A stretch of 64,000 nucleotides of DNA, taken from assembly GCA_015345905.1 (NCBI GenBank), contig JADDTR010000005.1:186001-250000 (forward strand). Direction: 5' to 3'. This document shows, one piece after another, positions 1 through 11,444 of this stretch (position 1 is the first letter of the stretch; each line of letters begins with the position of its first letter). This DNA comes from Aotearoamyces nothofagi. Its lineage: Eukaryota; Ascomycota; Leotiomycetes; Leotiales; Tympanidaceae. The notes beneath the pieces were generated by a model, which was given only the letters and a program-made list of their open reading frames with translations, was not told where the DNA came from and made no database searches. The translations under genes were made by a program, and so were the position numbers.

Positions 1-1666
1 TCTGGGTCAAAGGCCATCGCGACGAAGAAGGTTGAAACACCACTCTTGATTGGGACGAGCATTATGTTAGTAATTTGCAAGCCTATCAGGAACGCAAATG
101 CCATGATAACTGGCGTGTAGGTGACGGTCTGGCTATTGTCCGAAGCTAGAAACAGTTAGCATGCCCAGGAAAGCGGTCTGGCTGGAGCAGGTCTTACCAA
201 AATGGAGATATACATAAGCAGCCAGAGATGTGCAATAAGCAACAAAAACTGCGCCCATGGTCAACACAGGGTTGATGAGGCATTCGTTAACTAGAGCATC
301 GACGCCACGATCTTTCATCATCGTCCACGTTGCCTAGAAGGGATGTCAGTCAATGTGTCAGAAACGAAAAAATGAATTGGAGCCAAACCTTTGCAGCTGG
401 AATGTATGCCTTTCCATACAGTGCTATGTAGCTGAATGCGTATTCATTGATGAACTGAATAGCCCAATCTAAAATCCCGATAAAGCACCCAATGAAGCAG
501 AAAATCATCGAGCCAATAATATTTCCCTGTGCTGCCTCATTCTGCTGTGCAATACTACAAGCCTGTCTCAATAGCTGAATGATTGCAACAAGAAGGCTCC
601 CAAAGCTGATGGAGCCGAAAGAGTAGGTCATTGATCGTTTGAACGCGCCTCGAGTTGCTCTCCTAGGAAAGCCACCTGGCTTCTGGGAGCAGAAGTACCA
701 CGAGCCATACACACCAGAGATGGTGACGTGGATTATGTTCTTCAGAACCTCTGTGATCCAGTATCCAGCGAATGTAATAAAGACTATTAATCCAATGAGT
801 TTTGCATTTGAGCATGAGTTTCCGCTACAGCCTTCGCCACCAGGTGAGTACTTGACGTAGGTCGCAACCAGGGTGACCGAAAACCATGCAGCAAAAGCTG
901 TTGCCAGTATCCCACCAATAAGTGACACGAGGAATACATGGCCATAGGTTTTTGCAACGTCGATTGTGGTCTGGAGCATCAACACCGAAAATGGGATTCT
1001 CGGAATCCAGGAGATGAAGCAAATAATATAGAATACACCAAATACTAGGAAAACAATCGCAGCACTGTATTGCTTTTCGGTGAAATAGAAGACTGCCGTG
1101 CCAATGCCGAAGACGATTTGGAGAATACCTGTGATCCAGATGATCTGCTTTGTGAATGCACGTATGGCCCAAAAGTATGTGAGGGAAACAAGAAAGGCAC
1201 TTCCGAGTACGGCGCAGCTGGGATGATTAGTTTTGTCCATCTGGTCTGGTTTGATCTGAACTTACAATACAATGATAGTGTTCGTGTTTAGACTGCTAAT
1301 ATCATTGCTAAGCCCAGATGTATGATTTGAGCTGTAGCTCTTTAAGACCAAACCAGAGACCGCCGTGTAACCACCGACGACTAATAGGAAAAGCAGAGCG
1401 GCCCACAGATCATTGTACTTCGGCTTGTCAAGCTTGAAAGTCTGTTCGAAGTTCTGCTTCTGGTCTTGAGGTGCCTGCTGCGTATACGACGGAGGTTGGT
1501 TGGGAGGTCGGAACTGCTCAGGCTGCCCGTATGGCTGTTGCTGGTAGCCATCGTTCTGAGGTTGGTAGGTATTATGAGACTGTGGAGGAAAGTCTGTGTT
1601 CTTTTGGCCGTCCTGGAAGTATGCATCTTCAGAGCCACCATGGGCCTGCTTGATAGGCTCAGACAT
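1..1666 (-). CDS. PNS1: PNS1-like choline-transporter-like (CTL family) membrane protein, 3' end cut off
   Basis: This is a polytopic plasma-membrane protein of the CTL/SLC44 family, whose yeast member is PNS1; its substrate in fungi is not settled. The start at 1666 opens a hydrophilic tail of about 90 residues rich in Gln, Pro and Tyr, followed by the first membrane span and a Ser/Thr/Asn-rich loop. The conserved core follows, with motifs such as FTKQIIWITGI, ISWIPRIPFSVLMLQTT and TISGVYGSWYFC. Four or more exons are visible. The first join needs a 48-nt intron (GTAAGT...CCCAG, about 1215-1262) that removes an in-frame TAA and restores the family sequence. A second intron lies near 322-390, and a third begins near 170. 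The C-terminus lies beyond base 1. Family assignment is firm; substrate is unknown. Confidence 0.9.
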
Positions 1667-2747
1667 CGTCGAGGCTCTGGCGAATTCGTGATGGAGAGGC
1701 GAGCTCTCTTCAATACACCTCAACTAGCAAGTGCTGGTGGAAGAAGGTCTGGGATACAAATTGATGGGTGATATAGAGGAACAATGCAACTGGAGGGAAG
1801 CAGCTGGGGTTCTAGGGTAGCGCTGAAGTCGACGCTATTAGCTGGGGTTGCTGGGGTAGATGTACTGTACGCCGCTAGGATAGCTTGGCTGCAGGCCATC
1901 ATCGTCATTGACGTAGACATACTTGAAACATCCAGGTAGCGAGGGTCCAGCCCGTCGCTGTGGCCGGTTCGCCCTGATGGCACACGACATTCAATTAAGC
2001 ATGGATAATAAAAGATAAATAAAAGGGAATAAAAGGGATTCGCATATCCAGGTTTTTACGTGCATTTCTGCATTCACTGTCACATGTCGGAATTTGAGAA
2101 TAGCATGTTCTGTCTTGATATCCTGGGGTGCTGGCTGTAATCGCCAGAATCTGGCCGTGACCGAGGATCGGTTAGGCGCATCGTCCATCTCGGGATTTGT
2201 CGGCAAATCCTAGCAACTGCAGTAGCTGGCATTGTATTTCCAGTTGCAGTCTTAAAAGCTCTCGGGTAGAGTAGATCCTGTGCAAGCGTTGTGGTGTTGT
2301 CGTCTTGAGAACAAAAGGGATTGCTGGTTGTTTGAGAATTGATTTATGGGAGAGAGGATGGTCATGGACAATGGTGAAATGGTAAATCAGTTGGGAAAAT
2401 AGGACAATAGCCTGTAGGTGAAACTTAATAGGCTTTAGTTGATAGAATCTGTTGAAATCTGAGGGCCAGTACCGGTCAGTCAATAAATGTTAACATTTAG
2501 CACACGTGATCTCCGGGTAGTGCTAGTGGGAGCATAAGGACAGCGCATAATTCATAGACTTTTACATAGTTAACTAGACATAAATGACACTCTATTTCAC
2601 AGCAGTAAAGCAATGCCTTAGGCAGCAGTAGCGGGAGCCACCCTTAAGTGGTATTGAGCAAGCAAGCATCAACATACAAAACACCGCAGCCTACAACTTT
2701 GTGCCAAATTGTAACAGAATCGAATTACTATACGTAAAACAGAATCT
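1667..2747. other. Intergenic: PNS1 upstream region and HPPK-DHPS downstream region
   Basis: This stretch of about 1.1 kb has no convincing gene. Open frames on the minus strand at 1720-2483 are low-complexity and have no recognisable domain. An A-rich patch at about 2000-2035 repeats the word ATAAAAGGG. A TGTACTGTAC octamer-type site lies at 1861-1870, about 200 bp upstream of the PNS1 start. The rest looks like the PNS1 promoter and leader and the 3' flank of the folate gene. Confidence 0.5.
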
Positions 2748-4554
2748 TCATGCTCTCCAAATGGCATCGGCCATCTTGACAACCTGCGCCATTTGAGGTA
2801 CGTCGTGTACTCTTACAATATCTGCCCCTCCTTGTATCGCCGCTGCCACCGTAACAGCCGTACCCCAAGTCCTTTCCATTGGCTCCTTTACGCCAGTTAC
2901 TGTTCCTATAAAGGCCTTTCTGCTTGACCCGAGTAGCCACGGCAATCCTTCTAGGCCCGGCCACTCTCTAAGTTCATCGAGCCGTCGTAATATTTCCAAG
3001 TTCTGTGCACCAGTCTTAGCAAATCCGATTCCAGGATCGAGTATGATGCGCCAGCGTCGAATTCCGGCTTGCTCGGCAGCTGCGACTCGTTCCAGAAGTT
3101 CGCTCGCAATTGTCGGGATTAATCCCTTCGGTTCGTAATTTGTGAGCTTTTTCATGGTAGCTGGAGTACCACGCATGTGCATTAGGCAGATAGTTGTACC
3201 TAATCGTGCAGCGGTGGGAAGCATCTCAACGTCAAGCAGGCCTGCCGATACGTCATTAATGATGTCTGCACCTGCTAGAACAGCAGCTTCAGCAACTGTA
3301 GCACGGTAGGTGTCAATGCTTATTATCACATCGTCGAATTTGGAATGATTGCGAATCAGCTCTACCGCTGGGATGACCCTGGAGATTTCCTCTTCAGGAG
3401 AGATGTCTAAAGTATCAGGAGCACTTGACTGGCCACCTATATCAAGGATTTTAGCGCCAGCTTCGAGGAACGAATTGATAGTCAAGGACAAGGTCTCTAA
3501 AGTATGCAGCCCGCCGTCAGAGAATGAGTCTGGTGTCACATTCAAGATGGCCATCAGCTGAGTAGAACGATTACTTTTAAGAGCGTGGAGCGGAGCCACC
3601 TCCGGTCGTAAGGGCGTTATGGTTGACAGGGGGGAGGGTGAAGGAGGCAAGGCATTGAGATAGTCCTGTGTAAGCTTCCATGGTGTCGCCTGGTATAATG
3701 GCCGGTGTGGGATCAGTCTGTAAATAAGTAAGAATAGCTTTCACTCTATCAATGGGATAAATGCTCACTCTGCAAGTGGCCTGAGAACAAATTCTCGCTC
3801 AGGAATACTAGGATGAGGAATCTTAAGGCGCTCATGGTCTATGACCTCATCTCCATATATGAGGATGTCCAGGTCAATATTTCGGGGACCTTTGTCAATG
3901 ATTTTCTTGCGGCCCATAGACCTTTCTATATCTTGCAACTCATCTAGAAGTGCCATTGGCTCTAGGGTTGTCTCTATCTGAGAAAATTTGTATTAGCTTG
4001 TAATTAATTGCCGGTACCAAATTTAGTGGCAAGGGGTTGAGGAAAGTTTGTTGTAGAAACTCGGGTCTCTCCCGTAGATGATATTATTTAAGATTTGGTA
4101 AAGGAGGACGCCCGTAAACAAGTTTGGAATGTCATTTGTGGCTTACCTCACAAGCACCATTGACAAAATTGTCTTGATTAAGAACATACATGGGTTCTGT
4201 CTCCCACAAACTGCTCGTCCTCGTGACTTTAATGCCTCTATTTGACATCTCGTTACATGCTTGTTCGATCATGCCTATTCTATCACCAAGATTGCTTCCT
4301 AAAGCAATGTATGCTGTACGATTGACACCATCTTGGCTCTTCAAAGTTGATGCTGGAGCAGAAACATTTCCTGACCATGGTGTCGCCTTTACACGGCTTA
4401 TAGCGGAACTATAGTTCCTGGATGAAGTCATTGCGAGGGAAACTTTCGGGAATACATTGACGCTGTGACTCCTGTCAACATGAACGCTATGCAGGGTTCT
4501 GCATCCAGATGTTATAATAGGACGGAATGCCCTCATTGACGAAGTTATTAACAA
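2748..4554 (-). CDS. Bifunctional folate synthesis enzyme: hydroxymethyl-dihydropterin pyrophosphokinase - dihydropteroate synthase
   Basis: This enzyme makes dihydropteroate: the HPPK half pyrophosphorylates 6-hydroxymethyl-dihydropterin and the DHPS half joins it to p-aminobenzoate. Three exons (4147-4554, 3769-3977, 2748-3717) give 528 residues. HPPK starts near residue 80 with YIALGSNLGDR and includes ETEPMY and GPRNIDLDILIYG. DHPS starts near residue 250 with MAILNVTPDSFSDGG, followed by DIGGQSS, GSSRKAFIG and the C-terminal phosphate-binding RVHD. The first 75 or so residues are rich in Arg, Ser and Thr and poor in acidic residues, like a mitochondrial presequence. Yeast FOL1 (about 820 aa) has a dihydroneopterin aldolase domain at the N-terminus. 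None is present here, so that step must come from another gene. It is transcribed divergently from the nitronate monooxygenase gene. DHPS is the sulfonamide target family. Confidence 0.93.
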
Positions 4555-4909
4555 TAATTGTCATAAGGCTCGCGGAATCATGAAATCTGACAGGTCTTGG
4601 CACAGCTAATTTATCCATGTCAGATTTGCTATTCACGTGATCTTGAACTAGCGCATTATCTTAAAATGGCAAGCGTTGATTTCGACCGAGGTATTTCCCC
4701 AGATTCGGCATTTGTTCTAGTCCGCGGCAACCACATAGAGACCCGAATTCCCCACATCCACCAACTCCCCAACTCTTCTTCTCTTTCCTCATACTATTTC
4801 TGTTCCAAACTCTTCAAGTCTCTCCAACAGTCTTATTAAACACCCTATTGCAATCATCTCGTCATATTTTTCTATTTCCAGTCTCTCAATACCCAGAACT
4901 ATCGCAACA
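4555..4909. promoter_or_regulatory. Divergent promoter region between HPPK-DHPS and nitronate monooxygenase
   Basis: This 355-bp gap separates two start codons facing away from each other, so it must hold both promoters. The half nearest the monooxygenase is a long pyrimidine-rich stretch (about 4745-4900, many CTCTTC and TCTC words), typical of core promoters and leaders of well-expressed fungal genes. No specific factor site stands out. Confidence 0.5.
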
Positions 4910-6257
4910 ATGGCTTCACCACGTAAGTACTCCTTTCACATGCCAGAGCCATGAAAATCCATTCCTAACTTTCTTAAAGAGCAAATTCGCACAACGACCA
5001 CAGACCTTCTCAATATCCCTCACCCAGTTATTCTTGCTGGCATGAATGTTGCAGCTGGTCCGAAACTCGCCGCAGCAGTCACAAACGCAGGAGGTCTCGG
5101 TGTCATCGGTGGTGTTGGCTATACTCCAGATATGCTCCGCGAGCAGATCGCAGAACTCAAGTCATATCTTACTGACAAGAATGCCCCATTTGGAGTTGAC
5201 CTCCTGCTTCCTCAAGTTGGCGGTAGTGCACGAAAGACAAAGTAAGCTGACATCTTTCACTTCCTTGCCGAGGCATGACTCGTATCTATGATTATATTGC
5301 TGACAATTCGGTCTCTAGCTATGATTATACGAAGGGCAAACTCGACGAACTCGTCAGCATCATTATCGATAGCGGTGCTAAGCTTTTCGTTTCAGCCGTT
5401 GGCGTACCTCCCAAGCATGTTGTTGATCGCTTGCATAAAGCCGGTATTCTATACATGAACATGATTGGACACCCAAAACATGTTAAGAAATGCCTCGATC
5501 TCAATGTCGATATGATTTGTGCACAGGGTGGTGAGGGTGGTGGACACACCGGAGACGTTCCAGTAAGTTATCGCATACACAACCTTTTTGGGAAACTAAC
5601 GTTGTGGTAGACGACAATTCTAATTCCAGCCGTTGTCGCGCTCTGCAAAGGTAAGACAGGTGGCCTGGGCAAGCCAGTCCAAGTTATTGCAGCTGGTGGA
5701 ATTTTCAATGGGCAATCTCTTGCTGCCGCGTTGATGCTTGGTGCTAGTGCTGTGTGGGTTGGCACTCGATTTATTCTCACAGACGAAGCTGGTGCACCAA
5801 AGGCTCACCAGGAAGCTGTACGAACCTCAGGGTTTGATGACAATGTTCGAACAATCATTTTCACCGTAAGTTACCTAAGAACTCATTAACATCCATAAGT
5901 TCTTTTTAGCCCTCAGCATAGTTATTCCTACGCCTCTAAGCATCTTAAAAACTGACGTATGCTTAGGGTCGTCCTCTCCGTGTTCGCAATAATCCTTATA
6001 TTGCAAACTGGGAAGAGAATCGCGCACAGGAGATCAAGGAGCTTACTAGCAAGGGTATTATTCCAGTCGAGCATGATTTTGAGGCACTAGGTGATGACAT
6101 TGATGACGAGACTATGGATAACGCGCGACCTTTCCTGATGGGTAAGGCAGCAGCAGTTGTGAACGAGAAGAAGTCTGCTAAGGCAGTGGTTGATGAACTT
6201 GTTACTGATGCTGTGGTATGGCTGAACAACGGCCAAAAGATGATTGCGAAGCTGTAA
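4910..6257 (+). CDS. Nitronate monooxygenase (2-nitropropane dioxygenase family), FMN-dependent
   Basis: This is an FMN-dependent TIM-barrel enzyme that oxidises alkyl nitronates, including the toxin propionate 3-nitronate, to aldehydes or ketones plus nitrite. Five exons (4910-4922, 4980-5241, 5319-5562, 5611-5865, 5967-6257) add up to 354 residues. The first exon carries only MASP and one base. Visible motifs are ILAGMNVAAGPKLAAAV at the N-terminus, the glycine-rich segment AQGGEGGGHTGD with the family's catalytic-type His, and AAGGIFNGQSLAAALMLGAS with WVGTRF, the FMN phosphate-binding region. There is no signal peptide, so a cytosolic or peroxisomal site is likely. Some fungal relatives are annotated as dioxygenases or enoyl-reductase-like proteins, so the exact substrate is uncertain. 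Confidence 0.92.
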
Positions 6258-6726
6258 GCACTGCTTTGCAGTTTGGCGAACTAAGCAGTTTGGAAATTAT
6301 ACCAATTATTAGATCCTCTATGGGCTTTCTTCATACTTAAAGTTATACGACTGATCATTTTATTAACAGAACGCTATTCTTACCGTCCATCTGTAAGGCC
6401 GGCTTTAACTTTAGTAGTTTTCTTAGTTAACATGTCTTCGAATACGGCTTGACTTCGACTTCGATGACTTCGATTAAATCAAGCTTTAAAATAACTTCAA
6501 GCATCATTACAAGTTTAGAATGCAGACACTTGGAAGGTGAATCATGGCTCTGGTATTCACGTGGCTGGTCACCTTTGGGCGCATTTGCCAAATTTAACGA
6601 TCCAAAACGACGATTAGGACAAAGTATGAAAAGACAGGTATAAGGCTCAGGTAATGCGACCATCTCCATATAAATTTCTAGACTTTTAAATATCAAAGTT
6701 TTAACATTGATATAAGAGGTCCCATC
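6258..6726. other. Convergent intergenic region
   Basis: These 469 bp lie between the 3' ends of the nitronate monooxygenase and glyoxalase-like genes. The sequence is AT-rich, with short CTTCGA/TTCGAC repeats at about 6428-6475 (GACTTCGACTTCGATGACTTCG). No gene is seen. It presumably carries both polyadenylation regions. Confidence 0.4.
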
Positions 6727-7679
6727 CTACCACACTAGGTGGACAGTAGCCGCTGGACCAACCCCGTCTAGTGGTTGGACGCCATGAGCATCACGGCCAG
6801 TTACCGTAATACTGATACCTCGTATACCAATTCCACGCTCTTTGAGCCAGTTTTCGTCATCTTGGCCTTTAGGTGAGGATATTTTAACAGTTGCTTGAAA
6901 GTCTTTTGGAATAGGCGTATGGATATTGAGGACGGCAACATGATCTTTCGCTTCTTCCAGCTCCGGTTCCGATCGAAGTATCGTAGAGTAAACTTTTTGA
7001 TAAACCTGAAAGTGCGAATCAGGCACAAGCACATTAACGCTTGCCAGTCCAATTGCTCCTGATGGATGATTCGTAATGGCAGGGTCATCAAATGGCACTC
7101 GAGCACTACGTTCCGTGATGTCATGACACCAGAAAGGAGTATCTAAACGTCCTGTGGGAAAATAGGCCTTGCTAGGCGTATCTACTCCCTTCAGTAAGTA
7201 ATCTGCGAATGCCGTCTCCCAGGAAATCTGTACGCCAGCTTTCGTTCTCCGCCCGCCTGGCTTAGGCGATTCATAATCTACTCCAAGTCTCGCATCGCCG
7301 TCTGGACTCCGTAGCGCAGCTGAAAGGTCTTGAATATTCTCCTTTGCAGAGATTGAACGCGGAGTAGACAACGCAAAATGGATCAAGCCGGGAGCCTTCC
7401 CGCCCCAATTGAGAGACTCGTCGGGTTTGTTGGTCCAGTTGAATACTTCTATGTATGTTCCGTCCGCAAACACGATCAGCTTGTTGCGGCTATCGCGATC
7501 TAGAAAACCATGGATGAGAAAGGTTGCAGACTGGCTGCTCACAGTAGACTTTTACCTGTATGTGTGCCTCCCTCAACGATAGTAAAATTGTCAGCAAGCC
7601 ATGCCGGCGGGTTTTCAAAATCTTCGTCCTCCAGGAGTAGAACAACGTGGTCGTGATAAACCGGGATTGGTTCGGACAT
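6727..7679 (-). CDS. Glyoxalase-like domain protein
   Basis: This is a 298-residue protein of two exons (7556-7679 and 6727-7499). The N-terminus reads YHDHVVLL, then THTDRDSRNKL and FADGTYIEVFNW. This is the start of the fungal glyoxalase-like (vicinal oxygen chelate, Glyoxalase_3 type) fold, in which an early His and a later Glu usually bind metal. A second half from about residue 150 (PFWCHDITER, HPSGAIGLASVNVLV) looks like the paired beta-alpha-beta module. Joining the exons turns THTG into THTD and gives the family pattern. There is no signal peptide. It converges with the nitronate monooxygenase gene. The substrate is unknown; detoxification is a guess from the fold alone. Confidence 0.8.
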
Positions 7680-8599
7680 AATGAAGCTTGGCGGTTGTTG
7701 TCAGCGGAAATTGTACACCTCCAGAATACGTACTGCTAGAAAGTAATTATCAAGAGATGAAGGCTTGATGGTGATTAACTTTCGTAGGTCTAGAATTCTA
7801 CACAGGCACTGTTAGTGATCTTATGTATATCCACGCTTAGCGGCTTGTGCAATTTTGGGGACGATGGTACAATAACGCTGCTTCCACGCTACGAAGCCTT
7901 AAGGCTGCCTCGGGTTTTACCTTGACGAACGATATAGTTGGCTTGGAGATGATATTATAGATCATCTTATTAAATCCTCTACTTACGTCTCTCTAGATAT
8001 ATAGATTGCTTATTATTGCTAAGACAAGGCCTTTGTCGTGTTGCCAACTTGGACATGCGAGGGGGCCTTGAGTCGTGGCCTAAGGCAGAAAAGAAGTATA
8101 TACTTCATTTCTGAAGGTTCGTCATAACTTCAAACTTCGATCAAGAGCTCTTCATCGTAGTCTTGTATCTAACTAAGATACTCGGCAAGTCATACCAAGC
8201 CACATGTATCATCTAATACGTGAGGCAATCTTCGATATTAATAAATACTTCTTGCCGTTAACTATCTAAATCATTTGCTGTCAGCAAGCTTTCTTGTCGC
8301 CAAAGAGAGATCTATCGTCGCTTCCTAAGTCTTCTGCTGTTGGACTAGTAGGCAGTCTCAGATGTATCATAACTTAAAGGTCCGTTGAATCTAAATAGAA
8401 ACAAAAGGGACTTAAGTGGATTGAAGTCCAGCGAAGTAGATTCTGAATACCGACTCCTCTCCTCGCAGTAGGCTACTTAACATAACGAAACTATCGCCAT
8501 TCTGATCATTCAAAAATGACACTGAGACACCGCAAAGGCAGCATCAATAGAACGGGAACGATACTCTCTTTACTGCTTAGATGGTTGTATATATTATGT

Positions 8600-8962
8600 A
8601 CAGCTAGCTATCTATAATAGATTTTGTTGGAAATTGTGACTTCTTTATAGGATATCCTAATAGCACGCAGCGATCGAGGTACTATTTAAGGGCTGTTTCT
8701 TGCAGTACTGAAAGTGCTTTGTTCTGGCCACTATAAATAGGAGAACGTCTATAGGATCGTGCAAGTAGGCATTGATAAGGGACTTGGAACTTGCATGCAG
8801 TATATACAATAGAAGGAGAATCACAGCTTTCGAAGGATTTCAGTGCTTGCTGCAATGTAGACTCCATTTCATTGATAATTAAATCCTATAGTACTACAAA
8901 TTATCGTTTCGCTGAGAGTTATCTTTTCGCTGCGCCACCTGTATTTTAGCGAAATACAGGTG
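8600..8962 (-). mobile_element. Relic of a pogo/Fot1-like (Tc1/mariner superfamily) DNA transposon, 5' end with transposase N-terminus
   Basis: On the minus strand a frame from 8867 reads MESTLQQALKSF, then a helix-turn-helix-like stretch (TACKFQVPYQCLLARS), then LSVLQETALK. After an in-frame stop comes YLDRCVLLGYPIKKS. This order (Psq-type helix-turn-helix, QE..ALKWYLDRC-like linker) is what the N-terminus of Fot1/pogo transposases shows. The frame then collapses, so the gene is dead. About 70 bp upstream of the ATG is a perfect 11-bp inverted repeat (8936-8946 and 8952-8962). It is flanked on the outside by TA, the target dinucleotide of this superfamily. No matching left terminus was found, so only one end survives. 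Confidence 0.55.
8936..8962. repeat. Perfect 11-bp inverted repeat with 5-nt loop, probable transposon end
   Basis: CACCTGTATTT at 8936-8946 and its exact reverse complement AAATACAGGTG at 8952-8962 enclose TAGCG. Nearby are two further TTTCGCTG words (about 8907 and 8925). Such subterminal structure is common at the ends of pogo/Fot1-like elements. A TA dinucleotide follows at 8963-8964. Confidence 0.7.
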
Positions 8963-9049
8963 TAGGCAAATCGAGACCACCTAATTAGTAGATAGGCATC
9001 ACCGCACTCTGGAACCTTTCTAATAATTCAAGCAACTATTTCAACAGAT

Positions 9050-11444
9050 TTAAAACAGATTCATCATCAACTCAGAGAATCTTGGGTCATCTTCAAACGT
9101 ATAAAGATCTTCCGCCCCACCCACACTCCCTTGCTCTGTTAGTCCAGGCACAGGATGATTATATCTGTCATTCGGTTCTATATATGTCCCTCCTGCCGCC
9201 TCAAAGAGAGACATCAAATCATAGCTCATTCGGTAACCATTTTCTGGGAACGTAGAGAGACTTCCAAATTCTTGGTTCGGATTGAATTGTGATTGGTGAG
9301 ATGCTTCTTCTGCTGTAATCTGAGGTGCCACTACAGATTCTGAATAGTTTCCATTGGGCTTGGCGGCTTGATCTAGGCCATGAGCCGTGAGGCCAAGACT
9401 TGGCGCAATTTGCTTCAGTCTTTCCAGCGTCTTCCAGAGCCGTGATGCAGCGTAGGATTTGTTTGAGAAACCCTTTACAAGATCGAGGCCCATGTGGAAC
9501 TCGGCTTGGCAGTTCTCGGCAAAATGGGCTGGCGCATGGCAAACGGCAAGAAACAATGCGGCAAGGACGGAAACTAGGAAGTAGTTCAGCTTCGTCTGGT
9601 GTATTGAATATATATTCGATGTTGAATTAAGCTGATGCAGCACATGAATTGTGTCCTTAGCAACATCAACCACAAGTTGAGCACCATCTAGTCCATCAAT
9701 AATCCTTGAGGTAGAGAACAGGCACTGCCGGTAGATCCAGATTCGCATCTGGTTCTTGCGAATATGAAGGAGAACGCGCATGAGACGTAAAGTTTGATTT
9801 GGGTCTTCGTCAATTTGATTGCATACCGAGATTGTTGGTTGAAGTTCGCTAGGGATTTCTCGAGCCCACTGCTCCACTTGGGAGTCGAGCTCTGCCGCAG
9901 TTGTGGTATCGATTATTTGGCCTGAGCCTTCAGATCCAGATGCAAATTTCCAGATTTTAGAGCCTAGGCGGCCGTAAGATATCATAGCCGTAAGATATGG
10001 AGTTTGCTCGCTCTGTACCGAATAATCAGCATTTAACAATACTTAGAGAAATGAGAGCCTCGATGAGACATATTCGATAGCAAAACACTATAAAGACTTA
10101 CAGATTTCAACAGCTCCGTATCAATATCTGAATCTTGCATTGCAAAAGGCAGTCCAGTTCCTATACTCCATTCTCTATCTAGGACATATATTGACCAAAA
10201 TAGCCTTAGAGCCCATGATCGCTCGAGTTTGCCTGGAAAGATGCCTCCTGTTTTAAACCATGCGTCACGACGATGTAAGCCCATTTCTAACGAGGCTCGT
10301 GCTGCTAGCCCGTTGTATCTATATGCAAGTACTTCTTGCCCGCTTTCGAAGTAATATATGGACTGTGATCTTAAGTTAGTCTGTATTTCTAGCGGTAGAT
10401 GGCTCCTAGTCCACTGACCATCAAAGTAAAAATTAACAGTTCTTTGAGATCAACCTCTACAATCTTTGTTCTATTACCCATCGTATCTTCTGCAGTGTCC
10501 ATCATTTGAATAGCTCTTTCCGAATATCCGTTACCTTCAAAAACCAGGGCAATTGCAAGCACCACCATCAAAATCTCCGAATCTCGATCAAAGGATTCAT
10601 ACGCCGCATTTTGCGCTGGGCTTGTAAAATCACTATATTCCCATCTCCCATGCGCCTTTCTTCTCAATCCATCCACGTTCAAGCAAGGATAGACTATGCC
10701 GATAGCATCTTGGTAGACTTGAATAAGGCGCATCACCTCTTGTTCCCCAAGTTCAAATATATGATCTCTGGAAGGAATAGGACCAGGTTGTGAGGATACA
10801 ACTGGCCTTGAAAGAGATATAGACTGGGGAGGTTCGACAGGCCTACCTACGACACCCATGCGCTCTAAAGATGAATTGGCAACATCGAAGCTAAATGCTG
10901 TGCTTGTTGGACCTGCATAACCAGATGACTTAGGCTCAGTTGCCGCTGCTGGACTAACAATAGATGGTTCTGCATTTTTATGTGACGGCTGTACCGGAGC
11001 TGCCGGGGGGCGAACCTGTGCAGATGCATTTTGGTCGAGTAGAAAGCTGACCTGCTCTTGCAACGCTGCTAGCTTTGTATTAATCTCACTGATTTGTCTA
11101 GAATAGCCGTCAGCTTATTGTATAGATATTGAGATGGCAGACTTGCGAGCTTTCTACGGGAATTGAGGACCTGCTTCTATCCCGCACAAAATCTTCGTAA
11201 AGACAATCGATGTCAAGGTTAAGACATCGTGCACAAGGTGAATCGCCACTACATTTCACCTTACGTCTCTTACAGCCCTGACTACTTCAATTAGAATGTA
11301 ATATATATATTATTCAAGGACGTTTTACCATGCTGATGACGCGTATTTCTCGCGAGGTGGATAACGAGCTCGCTTTGGTTTCGGGAGACCGCCTTGCTGT
11401 TCTTGCTCAGCAGATCTTTTCCGTCCAGGTATTTCATCGCTCAT
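9050..11444 (-). CDS. Zn2Cys6 transcription factor with fungal-specific regulator domain
   Basis: This is a nuclear binuclear zinc-cluster regulator. The start at 11444 opens MSDEIPGRKRSAEQEQQGG and a basic stretch. The first exon ends near 11329, and joining it to the next exon at 11281 completes the cluster: ACQGCKRRKVKC, then SPCARC and a last Cys after six residues. This is C-x2-C-x6-C-x5-C-x2-C-x6-C. A short coiled-coil-like linker follows (QISEINTKLAALQEQ), then a Ser/Pro-rich linker. The middle-homology domain comes next, with ELGEQEVMRLIQVYQDAIGIVYPCLN and, after another intron, GLAARASLEMGLHRRDAW. The C-terminus is acidic and Asn-rich. At least five exons are needed. It lies in tandem upstream of a transposon relic and downstream of a second regulator. 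The target genes are unknown. Confidence 0.88.

Larger units (their letters stand above)
7680..9049. other. AT-rich gap with a decayed DNA transposon
   Basis: About 1.4 kb holds no intact gene. The right part (about 8600-8962) is the remnant of a pogo/Fot1-type element, listed separately. The left part, 7700-8580, is AT-rich with many stops in every frame and no product that I can recognise. It may include more of the same element decayed beyond recognition, plus the glyoxalase promoter next to 7680. Confidence 0.45.

Noticed and set aside
1215-1262. In-frame TAA that seemed to split the PNS1 gene
   Set aside because: A 48-nt intron (GTAAGT...CCCAG with ACTAAT branch) removes it and restores the family sequence.
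1720-2483. Three minus-strand open frames upstream of PNS1
   Set aside because: Short, low-complexity, in different frames and with no domain; best explained as chance frames in the promoter and leader.
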